Part shown: positions 1 to 7,237 of the stretch, one piece after another | How the letters are laid out: each line of letters opens with the position of its first letter | Position numbering within the stretch: position 1 is the stretch's first letter | From: Anaerolineales bacterium | Lineage (GTDB): Bacteria; Chloroflexota; Anaerolineae; Anaerolineales; UBA6663 | Length of the DNA stretch: 10,146 nt | NCBI GenBank assembly: GCA_016789165.1 | Contig: JAEURL010000608.1 | Coordinates: 1-10,146, forward strand | Reading direction: 5' to 3' | Notes under the pieces: generated by a model | Told to the model about the DNA's origin: nothing | Seen by the model: the letters and a program-made list of their open reading frames with translations, nothing else | Database searches by the model: none | Made by a program: the position numbers and the translations under genes

Positions 1-69
1 TACGTGACCCAGATCGGCGGCCTGGAAGTGGACCGCGACGCCGACGGGCTCTACCTGCGGAAGCGGTAA
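1..69 (+). CDS. C-terminal end of an unidentified protein (5' truncated by the window)
   Basis: Reading frame 1 is open from the first base and ends at TAA (67-69). It gives 22 residues that begin YVTQIGG and end YLRKR. The stop is followed 16 bases later by the A-tract of a strong terminator on the same strand, which supports this being the true end of a gene. The tail is polar and mixed-charge (DRDADG, then basic LRKR), with no motif that identifies a family. No function can be assigned from so short a piece. Confidence 0.55.
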   Translation, partial: YVTQIGGLEVDRDADGLYLRKR

Positions 70-85
70 GCGCCCGCCCAAAAAC

Positions 86-119
86 AAAAACCCGAGGCCG
101 GCCAGGCCTCGGGTTTTTT
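86..119. terminator. Bidirectional intrinsic terminator between convergent genes
   Basis: A perfect 9-bp stem (CCCGAGGCC at 91-99 with GGCCTCGGG at 105-113) closes a 5-base loop. It is flanked by AAAAA (86-90) on the left and TTTTTT (114-119) on the right, so either strand reads as a GC hairpin followed by a U-tract. It sits 16 bases after the stop of the plus-strand gene and 25 bases beyond the stop of the minus-strand cyclase gene, so it can end both transcripts. Confidence 0.93.
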
Positions 120-144
120 GTTGTCAGCTCGCGGCGCCGAGCGT

Positions 145-3100
145 TCAGCCGGCCTGCAGCTCGGCCGCCCACTCGTCCAGGCTGCGCGCCTGGCCGCGGG
201 CCTGAGCGGCGGCCAGCACTTCCGCCGGCAGCGCCGTCCCCAGCTCCGCCAGCGCCAGCTCGCCGCGCTGGCGGGTCTCGTCGTCGCAGGCGGGATGGTG
301 GAGGGCGAGCCCCAGCATCTCGGCGGCCTGTGCATGCCGGCCCGCGCGCACCCGCAGCCGCGCGATGCCGGCCAGGGCCAGCAGCGCGGCCGAGACCGCG
401 CCCACATCCAGAGCCAGGGCCAGGCTCTCGCCGAAGTAGCGGGCGGCCTCGGCATCGTCGCCCAGGCGCAGGGAGACGTCGCCCAGGTTGTCCAGCAGGG
501 CCGCCTGCAGCCGGCGGTCGCCGATTTCGTTGGAGAGCGCCAGCGCTTCCTGATACAACTGGCGCGCCTCGGCGAACTCATCCAGCTCGGAGGCCACCAT
601 CCCCAGGTTGCCGAGGGTCATCAGCACCCCGGTCCGGTTGCCGATGGTGCGGAAGGCGGCCTGGGCCTCCTGCAGGCGTTGGCGGGCCTGCGGCAGGCTC
701 TTGCTGAACAGGTCCATCACGCCCAGGCTGTTCTGGACGTCGGCCAGGCGCACCGGGTTGTCGGTGACGCGGGCGATGGCCAGGCTCAACTCGTAGGATT
801 CGGCGGCGGCGCGGTAATCGCCGCGGCTGCGGGCGATCCGGCCCAGCCGGCTGAGCGTGATCCCCACGGTCGTCTGGTCGTCGATCTCGCGGGCCAGGGC
901 CAGGGCCTGGTTCAGCTGGACGACGGCCTGGTCGGCCTCGCCCAGCGCGAACAGCAGCCCGCCCAGCAGGCTGAGCGCGTCGGCCGTGCCCTTGCGGTCG
1001 CCGGCCGCCTGGGCCAGCGCCAGGCTGCGCTGCAGGCACTCCACAGCCGCCTTCACCTCGCCCAGGCCGGCGTGGGCCTCGCCCAGGCCGTAGTTCAAGC
1101 GGGTGGCCGTGATCTCGCCGGCCGCCTGGCCGGCGCCCACCAGCTCCAGCGCGCGCTCAAAGTAACGCAGCGCGTCGCGGAAGGCGCTGATCAGCAGCGC
1201 CTGCTCGCCGGCCAGGGCCGAGTACTTCACCTCGCGGGCGGGGTCGCCGGCCCGGCCCCAGTGGTAGGCCAGCAGCGCGGCGTAGGAGGCCAGGTCGTTG
1301 GCGTAGACGGTCTCCAGGGCCGCGCCGGCCAGGGCGTGCAGCTCACGCAGGCGGGCCTGCAGCTGCATCTCGTAGGCGGCGTCGCGCAGCAGAGCGTGGC
1401 GGAACAGGTAGCGCGTCTCGCTCAGCGCCGACCAGATCGATTCGGCCTCCGCCTGCCGCACGCGGTCCACCAGCCCCTTGTCATCGCGCAGCATCTGCGA
1501 GAGCACCCAGACCTCAAACTCCTGGCCGAGCACCGAGGCCGTCTGGACGATGGCCTTGACCTGCGCGGCCAGCCGGTCCAGGCGGGCCACCAGGACGGCG
1601 TTGATGCCGACCGGCAGTTCGGAGGCCTGGGCCTGGCTGGTGAGGGCGAAGGCCGGCGCCAGCCCGTCGGCGCCGGCGCTGACCGTGGTGAGCAGGCCGC
1701 GTTCGCGCAGGTCCATGGCCAGCTGTTCGACGAAGAAGGGGTTGCCGTCCGTGCGTTCGGCCAGGAAGGCCGCCAGGTCCGGGCGGAGCGGGCCGCCGAG
1801 GGTCTGGGCCGCCATGGCCTGGACGCCGGCCGGGGTGAGGGTGTTCAGGTCCAGGGCGGCCTGCAGCACGTCGTCGTCCACGGTCAGCACGTGGCGGCTG
1901 CCGTCGTCGCGGTAGCGCGTGGTGAGCACGACGGCCAGCGGGAACTGGCGGACGTTGCGCGTCAGCAGGCGCAGGAAGGCGGCCGAGTCATCGTCCAGCC
2001 ACTGCGCGTCCTCGAATTGCACCACCACCGGCTGGCGCAGGCACTCGGCCAGGATCAGGGCCTTGCTGGCCGCCAGGGTGTTCTCCAAGCGCAGGCGCGG
2101 CTCCACTTGCTCGTACAGCGAGCCCGGCCAGTGCAAGCCGCCGGCCAGCGCGCCCAGGAAGGAGCGCGTGCGGTCCAGCTCGTCGGCCAGCTCCGGGCCG
2201 GGCGCCGGCTGGGCGCGCAAGTGGCTCAGCAGCCCCTCCAGCAGCCCTTCAAAGCGGGCCTTGTTCGCATCCTCCGGCAGGTCGGGCGTCTGCTCAAAAT
2301 ACTCGCGCAGGAAGTATTGCAGCGCGTTGAGAGGCTGTTTGAGGATGCCCTCCGCCGGCCAGACGTACCAGTGCACGGGCCGGCGCGCCTCCAATTGGCC
2401 GCGCACTTCGGCCAGCAGGCGGCTCTTGCCCACGCCTGGCTCACCGTGCACGGCCAGCAGGCCGGCGAAGCGGCCGGCCAGGATCGGCTCCAGGCCGTCC
2501 AGCAGCTGGCGCAGCTCCGGGGCGCGGCCCACCAGCGGCGTTCGGTACTGCTCGGCGGCCGCGCGGCCGTGCTGGCGGCCCAGCACGCGCGTCACCGGCA
2601 CCGGCTCGCTTTTGCCTTTCACCTGCAGCGGCGTCAACGTCTCGCAGACGAAGATGGCGCTGACGGCCCGGTGGATCGGGCCGCTGATCAGCACTTCGCC
2701 CGGCGCGGCGCGCTGCATCAGCCGGGCCGCCAGGTTGACGTCGTCGCCCAGCGCGCCGTAGGTGCGGCGCGTCATACCGCCGTAGGCGCCGGCCCGGAAG
2801 GTGCCCTGGCTGATGCCGATCTGGAGCGGGCGCAGAAAACTCAGGTCGTCGGGCAGCGCGCGCAGCTCCAGCGCCGCGCTCACCGCCCGGCGCGGGTCGT
2901 CCTCGTGCGCCACCGGCGCGCCAAACGAAATGTGGAGGTAGCTGCCCTTATCGCCGATGGAGAGCGCCAGCAGGGAGCCCTCATAGCGGGCGATGATGGC
3001 TTGGACCCAGCGGGTGAAGCGGTCCAGCTGGACGCCGGCCTCGGCGTCACCCTCGTAATCGATGCCCTCGAAGCGCAGAAACAGCGCCACGGCCGGGCGC

Positions 3101-3870
3101 AGCTCGGGCAGGAACTCGCCCAGCCCGGCCTGGAGGCGTTCGTTCACGGCCGGCAGCAGCCAGGCCCAGGCCAGCTCGTCCGGCAGCGGCTCGGCGTTGA
3201 CGTAGTCCGGGGCGGCCACCGCCACCGCGGCCGGCAGGTCCGCCAGCCGCGCGAACCGCTCGCCGGTCTCCGGCGCCGTCCGCCACTCGAGCGGCTGGAA
3301 GGCGTTGCCCAACTGGCGCAGGGTGGCCTCGTCCACCAGCACCTCGCCCTTGTTGGCCAGGTGCTCGGCCGTGGCCGTGCGCATGACCGTGGCGCCGGCC
3401 ACCGCGTCGATCAGCTGGATGGCGGGATCGCCAACCACGAAGCGGCGCGTGGAACCGCTGGCGACGGTGGCCTTCATGGCCAGCGCGGCCGCGGCGCCGT
3501 TGGGCAGGCTGACGGCCGCGAACGGCCGCATGGCGGTCTGCATGGCCAGCGCGCAGGTTACGGCGCGCAGCGCGGCCTGGCCGTCAGCCTCGTGGAACCA
3601 GCACAGGATCGCGTCGCCGCTGAAGCTGATGACGCTGCCGCCGAAGCGGTCCACCTCGTCGATCAGCGCGTCGTAGACGCGGTTGAGCTGGCGGGTGAGC
3701 TCTTCGGCGCCGCGGCGCGGCCCCAGGGTGCGGGCCAGGGTTTCGGTCAGCGGCGTGAAGCCGGAGATATCGGCGAAGAGGGCCGCGCCAAATTCGCGGT
3801 CCGGCAGGGGCCGGCCGCGCAGGAGCGCCTGGCGGCGGTCGGTGGGGATGTAGATCGCGGCCGTTTCCAT
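145..3870 (-). CDS. Two-domain class III nucleotide cyclase / AAA-type ATPase / TPR signalling protein
   Basis: A predicted cytoplasmic signalling protein of 1241 residues. Cyclase domain 1 (about 26-215) has FADISGFT with metal-ligand Asp34 and FSGDA with Asp86. Cyclase domain 2 (about 255-430) has Arg266 at the first metal-Asp position but carries GDDVNLAAR with Asn379 and Arg383, the transition-state residues. One composite active site is therefore likely, as in soluble adenylyl cyclase (ADCY10), whose domain order (C1-C2-NTPase-TPR) is the same. The adenine-recognition positions are altered: Ser82 where Lys is usual, Gly372 where Thr or Asp is usual. An AAA/STAND-type ATPase follows, with Walker A GEPGVGKS (476-483) and Walker B VVVQFED (615-621). 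Repeated A/L/Y-rich helical pairs of TPR type fill about 880-1190. No signal peptide or membrane segment is seen. ATG at 3868-3870 is chosen because a promoter lies over the longer open frame that would start at 3954; no Shine-Dalgarno is visible. The cyclic nucleotide made, if any, is unknown. Confidence 0.92.
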   Translation of the reverse strand: METAAIYIPTDRRQALLRGRPLPDREFGAALFADISGFTPLTETLARTLGPRRGAEELTRQLNRVYDALIDEVDRFGGSVISFSGDAILCWFHEADGQAALRAVTCALAMQTAMRPFAAVSLPNGAAAALAMKATVASGSTRRFVVGDPAIQLIDAVAGATVMRTATAEHLANKGEVLVDEATLRQLGNAFQPLEWRTAPETGERFARLADLPAAVAVAAPDYVNAEPLPDELAWAWLLPAVNERLQAGLGEFLPELRPAVALFLRFEGIDYEGDAEAGVQLDRFTRWVQAIIARYEGSLLALSIGDKGSYLHISFGAPVAHEDDPRRAVSAALELRALPDDLSFLRPLQIGISQGTFRAGAYGGMTRRTYGALGDDVNLAARLMQRAAPGEVLISGPIHRAVSAIFVCETLTPLQVKGKSEPVPVTRVLGRQHGRAAAEQYRTPLVGRAPELRQLLDGLEPILAGRFAGLLAVHGEPGVGKSRLLAEVRGQLEARRPVHWYVWPAEGILKQPLNALQYFLREYFEQTPDLPEDANKARFEGLLEGLLSHLRAQPAPGPELADELDRTRSFLGALAGGLHWPGSLYEQVEPRLRLENTLAASKALILAECLRQPVVVQFEDAQWLDDDSAAFLRLLTRNVRQFPLAVVLTTRYRDDGSRHVLTVDDDVLQAALDLNTLTPAGVQAMAAQTLGGPLRPDLAAFLAERTDGNPFFVEQLAMDLRERGLLTTVSAGADGLAPAFALTSQAQASELPVGINAVLVARLDRLAAQVKAIVQTASVLGQEFEVWVLSQMLRDDKGLVDRVRQAEAESIWSALSETRYLFRHALLRDAAYEMQLQARLRELHALAGAALETVYANDLASYAALLAYHWGRAGDPAREVKYSALAGEQALLISAFRDALRYFERALELVGAGQAAGEITATRLNYGLGEAHAGLGEVKAAVECLQRSLALAQAAGDRKGTADALSLLGGLLFALGEADQAVVQLNQALALAREIDDQTTVGITLSRLGRIARSRGDYRAAAESYELSLAIARVTDNPVRLADVQNSLGVMDLFSKSLPQARQRLQEAQAAFRTIGNRTGVLMTLGNLGMVASELDEFAEARQLYQEALALSNEIGDRRLQAALLDNLGDVSLRLGDDAEAARYFGESLALALDVGAVSAALLALAGIARLRVRAGRHAQAAEMLGLALHHPACDDETRQRGELALAELGTALPAEVLAAAQARGQARSLDEWAAELQAG

Positions 3871-3925
3871 GCCGGAGGGATCAATCCGTTCGGTTATCGG
3901 TAAACCCAGTGTGACTGTCGCTGGT

Positions 3926-3954
3926 ATTGTACTCCGCCCAGGCGGGCGTGTCAT
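3926..3954 (-). promoter_or_regulatory. Sigma-70-type promoter of the cyclase gene
   Basis: On the minus strand, ATGACA (3949-3954; 5 of 6 matches to TTGACA) is followed by a 17-base spacer and TACAAT (3926-3931; 5 of 6 matches to TATAAT). Transcription would start near 3919, leaving a leader of about 49 bases before the ATG at 3870. The spacer holds an interrupted palindrome, CCGCC-CA-GGCGG on the plus strand (3934-3945), which could be an operator but could also be chance in GC-rich DNA. No promoter activity has been measured; this is a consensus match. Confidence 0.7.
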
Positions 3955-3975
3955 TCCCGCAATTAACCAAGCGGC

Positions 3976-3993
3976 GCGCCGGTTTTCCGGCGC
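3976..3993. repeat. Short inverted repeat in the divergent intergenic region
   Basis: GCGCCGG (3976-3982) and CCGGCGC (3987-3993) form a perfect 7-bp stem around a TTTT loop. It lies between the cyclase promoter and the start of the zinc-ribbon gene, in a 155-base gap that has no other gene. No T-tract follows on either strand, so it is not an intrinsic terminator. It may be a protein-binding site or an incidental hairpin. Confidence 0.45.
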
Positions 3994-4010
3994 CTCACGC
4001 GGCGGGCCTG

Positions 4011-4019
4011 TGATAGACT
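4011..4019 (+). promoter_or_regulatory. Probable extended -10 promoter for a leaderless zinc-ribbon mRNA
   Basis: TGATAGACT reads as an extended -10 element: TG, one base, then TAGACT, with 4 of 6 matches to TATAAT. Position +1, counted 7 bases beyond the hexamer, is the A of the ATG at 4026. No -35-like hexamer stands at the usual distance, and no Shine-Dalgarno precedes the ATG. Both fit a leaderless transcript. The -10 match is weak. Confidence 0.45.
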
Positions 4020-4025
4020 CCCGGC

Positions 4026-4577
4026 ATGGCCCAGTCGATCACGCTTGTCCCCCTGCTCTGCCCCAATTGCCGCGCCGCGCTGCCGGCCCAGCCGGATGAG
4101 ATCGCCTGGCGCTGTGCCGAGTGCGGCCAGGCCTGGCAGCTGGCCGAGGCCGACCCGAGCAGCGCGTTCGGGCTGGCGCCGCTCGAGATTTTCTTCGACG
4201 CCCGGCTCGACCCCCGCGTGCACGGCCGGCCCTTCTGGGTGGCGGAGGGCCGCGTGGGCCTGCGCCGCGAGACCTACAGCGGCAACCAGGACCGCCAGGC
4301 CCAGGAGTTCTGGTCCCAGCCGCGCCGCTTCTGCGTGCCGGCCTTCACCTGCCCGCTGGAAACCCTGGTGTCCCTGGGGATGGAGCTGCTGCGCGAGCCG
4401 CCCGACCTGCAGCCCGGGCCGGCCGCGCCCTTTACGGCCGTCACCCTGCCGCGCGCCGACGTGCGCGATATGGCCGAGTTCATTGTGGTGGGCGTGGAGG
4501 CCGGGCGCAAAGACCAGCTGAAGCGGCTGGAGGCCAACCTGCAGCTCTCCGAACCGGAGCTGTGGATCCTGCGCTGA
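4026..4577 (+). CDS. Zinc-ribbon protein of unknown function
   Basis: A 183-residue soluble protein. Near the N-terminus, CPNC (12-15) and CAEC (30-33) form a CxxC-x14-CxxC zinc ribbon, as in many RNA-polymerase-associated or generic metal-binding ribbons. The remainder (about 50-183) looks like a separate small alpha/beta domain with aromatic and basic clusters, GRPFWVAEGRV (67-77) and RRFCVPAF (100-107), and an acidic-basic helix near 160-175. No catalytic motif, membrane segment or signal peptide is seen, and I cannot name the family beyond zinc ribbon. ATG 4026 is the only sensible start and lies 7 bases after an extended -10. It diverges from the cyclase gene and converges on livHM with a 10-base gap. 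Redox, structural or nucleic-acid-binding roles are all possible; none is shown. Confidence 0.82.
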   Translation: MAQSITLVPLLCPNCRAALPAQPDEIAWRCAECGQAWQLAEADPSSAFGLAPLEIFFDARLDPRVHGRPFWVAEGRVGLRRETYSGNQDRQAQEFWSQPRRFCVPAFTCPLETLVSLGMELLREPPDLQPGPAAPFTAVTLPRADVRDMAEFIVVGVEAGRKDQLKRLEANLQLSEPELWILR

Positions 4578-4587
4578 GGCGCGGCGG

Positions 4588-6615
4588 TCACCGGCGCCCG
4601 CGGCGCGCCCGGAACAGCACGGTTAGATACAGCGCCAGCCCGAAGTTCAAATAACTCAATCCGCGTGGATCAAAGGCCGAACCAAAGCGCTGGTCGGCGG
4701 CCTGGAACTGCGCCAGGAAGGCGCCCAGCAGCGGGATGACCACCCGGTCATAGCCGCCCACCAGCCCGGCCGCCACGATGAGCCCCGGCCCGCCGCCGGC
4801 CCCGCCCAGGATCACCATCGCCAGCGCCATCGCCGAGAGCCGGAAATCCACCGCCTCGGGATCGATGTAGGTGAAGCTCACCGCGAAGAGCGCCCCGGCC
4901 ACCGCCGCCAGCGCCGAGCCGAGCGCAAACGCCAGGGTGCGATAGCGCGCGGGGTCCACGCCGCTGCTGGCGGCGGCGGCCTCGTCGTCGTTGAGGGCGC
5001 GCCAGGCCCGGCCGATGCGTGAGCGCAGCAGCCGGCCGCCGGCCCAGGCCGCCAGGGCCACGGCGCCCCCGGCCAGGTAGTAACGCGCGGCCGGCGTCAG
5101 CAGGGCGAAGGTGAACAGCCGGGGCGCCGGGATGGCGGCGATGTTGGCGCCCTCGCCCAGGCCGGTCAGCCAGATGCGCGCCATCTGCCCCAGCGCCAGG
5201 GTGACGATGGCCAGATCGTCGCTGCGCAGGCGGCGCGTGAGCGGCCCTTTGAGCGCGCCGAACAAGCCGCCGGCCAGGGCGCTGGCCGCGGCCACCGCGC
5301 TGAAATCGAGCGGCTGCGGCAGCGCGGCCGCCAGCGGGCCGGCATACGGATTGGTGAGCAGGGCCGCCACGTAGCCGCCCAGGCCAAAGCTCACCGCGAA
5401 GCCGAGGTCCAGCAGGCCCGCCCAGCCCAGCAGCACGTTCAGCCCCAGCGCCAGCAGCGCGTCCACGGCCAGGCTGGTGGCGGTGGCCAGCCGCTGCAGG
5501 CCCAGCGCTTGATCCAGCACGGGATACAGCAGGCCCAGAGCGGCCAGCCCCCACACCCAGCGGCCGGCCGGCCGGGGCGCGCCGGCGGTGAGCGCCTCGC
5601 GGTCGGCCGGCTCAGCGGCGGCCGGGCCGCGCGCGCGCACGATCAGCAGGCCGATCAGCAGCGCTTGCAGGAGCAGCGGCGTCCAACGGGCCACCAGATA
5701 GTAGTCGCTGAAGGCGGCGGCCAGGCCCAGGAGCAGGCCGGCGCCCAGGGCGCCCACCGGATTGCCGATGCCGCCCAGGATGGCGGCCGCAAAGGCGATC
5801 AGGCCGCTCTGCGCGCCGGCGTTGGCGAAGGGATGGGTGTAGTACAGGGCAAACACGGCGGCGGCCAGGCCGGCCAGCGCGCCGCCGAGCAGGAAGGTCT
5901 GGGCGATGACGGCATCCGGGTTGACGCCCAGGACCCGCGCCAGCTCCAGGTTCTGGGAGACAGCCCGGATCGCCCGGCCCGAGCGGGTGCGTTCGAGGAA
6001 CAGCCACACGCCCGCCGCCGCCAGGACCGCCAGGCCGATCACCAGCGCGTCCTTGAACGTGAGCGTGAAGCCGGGGCCGGCCGCCAGCGTCAGGGTCGGC
6101 AGGACTTCGGGGATGCTGTCGCGCGGCAGCTCCGGGACGCCGGGCACGCTGCGGTGCTCGCCGGGGAGCCAGTTGGGCAGGAAGTAGCGCCAGATCAGGG
6201 CGCCCTGGTACAGCACGAAGGACAGCCCGAGCGTGGCGATCAGCGGGGCCAGCCGCGAGCCGGCGCCGGCCGCGTCACGAAACGGCCGGAAGGCCGCGCG
6301 CTCCACCAGCCCCATCAGCGCCGCGCCGCCGGCCGCCGCCGCGCCCAGAGTCAGCGCCAGGCCGCCGGCCAGCGCCAGCGGCGGCCAGGCCAGCCGCAGG
6401 CCCAGGGCCGTCACCAGCGAGGTCACCAGCACCGACGTCAGCGCGAAGACGTCGCCATGGGCCAGGTTGAGCGTCCGGGCCACCGCGTAGACCAGGGTCA
6501 CGGCGATGGCGTTCAGGGCGATCACGGCGCCGTTGGTCAGGCCGATGACGAGCAGTTGGCCCACAGGGTCGGCGGTCAGCATAAGCAGGGTTGAACCGGG
6601 CGCCGGCCGGCGCAT
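4588..6615 (-). CDS. livHM: LivH-LivM fusion permease of a branched-chain amino acid-type ABC importer
   Basis: A 675-residue inner-membrane protein joining the two permease subunits of a HAAT-family ABC importer (leucine/isoleucine/valine, urea or related amides). The LivH half (about 10-328) has NLAHGD (50-55), ERAAFRPFR (105-113), a LARVLGVN coupling-loop segment near 225-232 and LGGIGN (280-285). A polar Pro/Ala linker follows (about 329-352). The LivM half (about 353-675) shows LLGWAGLLDLG (395-405), RLRSDDLAIVTLALG (462-476), a LivM-type coupling loop with ALNDDEAAA (540-548), and LGGAGGG (603-609). Many hydrophobic segments lie in both halves. LivH and LivM are usually separate proteins of about 300 residues, so the size is that of a true fusion, with no frameshift. 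ATG 6615 is used; ATG 6582 (MLTADPV) also matches a typical LivH N-terminus, and TTG 6618 is possible. No Shine-Dalgarno helps. No livK, livG or livF is in the window, so the substrate is open. Confidence 0.9.
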   Translation of the reverse strand: MRRPAPGSTLLMLTADPVGQLLVIGLTNGAVIALNAIAVTLVYAVARTLNLAHGDVFALTSVLVTSLVTALGLRLAWPPLALAGGLALTLGAAAAGGAALMGLVERAAFRPFRDAAGAGSRLAPLIATLGLSFVLYQGALIWRYFLPNWLPGEHRSVPGVPELPRDSIPEVLPTLTLAAGPGFTLTFKDALVIGLAVLAAAGVWLFLERTRSGRAIRAVSQNLELARVLGVNPDAVIAQTFLLGGALAGLAAAVFALYYTHPFANAGAQSGLIAFAAAILGGIGNPVGALGAGLLLGLAAAFSDYYLVARWTPLLLQALLIGLLIVRARGPAAAEPADREALTAGAPRPAGRWVWGLAALGLLYPVLDQALGLQRLATATSLAVDALLALGLNVLLGWAGLLDLGFAVSFGLGGYVAALLTNPYAGPLAAALPQPLDFSAVAAASALAGGLFGALKGPLTRRLRSDDLAIVTLALGQMARIWLTGLGEGANIAAIPAPRLFTFALLTPAARYYLAGGAVALAAWAGGRLLRSRIGRAWRALNDDEAAAASSGVDPARYRTLAFALGSALAAVAGALFAVSFTYIDPEAVDFRLSAMALAMVILGGAGGGPGLIVAAGLVGGYDRVVIPLLGAFLAQFQAADQRFGSAFDPRGLSYLNFGLALYLTVLFRARRGRR

Positions 6616-6623
6616 CAACAGCA

Positions 6624-6647
6624 GGGGCGACCCCGCGGGATCGCCCC
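6624..6647. repeat. GC-rich hairpin just upstream of livHM
   Basis: GGGGCGA (6624-6630) pairs perfectly with TCGCCCC (6641-6647). After one C/A mismatch, the inside CCCGCGGG can extend the stem. On the minus-strand transcript the hairpin ends 8 bases before the ATG at 6615, where it could impede ribosome access or stabilise a processed end. Only scattered T residues follow, so intrinsic termination would be weak. Confidence 0.5.
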
Positions 6648-6662
6648 AGACGCTTCACAGGC

Positions 6663-6684
6663 GGGGCGGCCGGCCCGGCGCCCC
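6663..6684. repeat. Second GC-rich hairpin in the PRC-barrel/livHM gap
   Basis: GGGGCG (6663-6668) pairs with CGCCCC (6679-6684) across a 10-base GC-rich loop. It begins 21 bases beyond the PRC-barrel stop on the minus-strand transcript. No U-run follows. Together with the hairpin at 6624-6647 it makes two stems in a 90-base gap, perhaps a partial terminator or a stability element between the cistrons. Confidence 0.35.
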
Positions 6685-6705
6685 AGGGAAGAGCAAGCCG
6701 CAGTC

Positions 6706-7218
6706 TCAGGCCGCGGGCGCGTCCATGGCCTCGGCCTTGGCCATGGTCGTGACCATGGGCGTATCCTTGCCGCCAAAATTGGTGATGGCGGCGCGGGCGA
6801 TGGTTTTGCGCTCGGCCAGCGGCCCCTGCACAAAGAGCTTGCCCAGCGTGAAGCCGATCACGTTGCCATCGCCGTCCAGGATCACGTCGTCGATGGTGGC
6901 GAGCTTGGTGCCGCCGTCGGTGTGCAGTTCCCGGCCGCGCAGCGCGCCCACCTGGACAAACAGGTCCGCGCCGCCGATGGCGCCCAGCTCCGTCACCGCC
7001 TCGGGCGTGGTCACCAGCCAGGCGTCGATGCCCAGCACCTGGATCTTGGCGCGGTCCACGGCGAAGGTCTTGCGGTTGAGCAAGCCCTCCTGCCGGACAA
7101 ACACCGCCGTCATCCGGCCGAGGCCGGCGTCCAGGTAAATGTCTTTGACCTCGCCCAACAGGCGGCCGTTGGTGAGGCAGATCAGGGGTTTGCCTTGATG
7201 CGTTTTGAAGGGAGGCAT
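6706..7218 (-). CDS. Double PRC-barrel domain protein
   Basis: A 170-residue soluble protein with two PRC-barrel-like beta modules. The first, about 9-80, includes GRLLGEVKDIYLD (18-30) and LLNRKTFAV (46-54). The second, about 90-150, includes TKLATIDDVILDGDGNV (104-120) and a GFTLGK strand. PRC barrels occur in photosynthetic reaction-centre H subunits, RimM and many small bacterial proteins of unclear role, so no specific function follows. The C-terminal 20 residues are low-complexity (MAKAEAMDAPAA). The start is ATG 7216-7218, not the longer frame reaching 7410: AAGGA lies 7 bases upstream, and the extra 64 residues overlap mgtC in another frame and are rich in Arg and Pro. The gene begins 28 bases after the mgtC stop, so co-transcription with that gene is likely. 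Its job may be tied to the membrane protein, but this is inference. Confidence 0.87.
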   Translation of the reverse strand: MPPFKTHQGKPLICLTNGRLLGEVKDIYLDAGLGRMTAVFVRQEGLLNRKTFAVDRAKIQVLGIDAWLVTTPEAVTELGAIGGADLFVQVGALRGRELHTDGGTKLATIDDVILDGDGNVIGFTLGKLFVQGPLAERKTIARAAITNFGGKDTPMVTTMAKAEAMDAPAA

Positions 7219-7225
7219 GGTCAGG

Positions 7226-7230
7226 TCCTT
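7226..7230 (-). promoter_or_regulatory. Ribosome binding site deciding the PRC-barrel start
   Basis: AAGGA on the minus strand lies 7 bases before the ATG at 7218. It is one of only two clear Shine-Dalgarno sequences in the window and selects this ATG over the longer frame. It falls in the 28-base gap after mgtC. Confidence 0.75.
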
Positions 7231-7237
7231 GAAACGC

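Noticed and set aside
118..3903. A 1261-codon open frame on the plus strand, antisense to the cyclase along almost its whole length
   Set aside because: Its product is low-complexity, rich in Gln, Arg, His, Ala and Gly, with no domain. It arises because stop codons are rare opposite GC-biased third positions. The minus-strand frame has full cyclase, ATPase and TPR motifs.
3871..3954. N-terminal extension of the cyclase by 28 codons
   Set aside because: It overlaps a strong promoter, and its residues do not resemble the start of the cyclase fold.
5509..6594. A 361-codon plus-strand frame opposite livHM
   Set aside because: Gln/Arg/Gly-rich shadow of the LivH half, whose membrane-protein motifs are unmistakable on the other strand.
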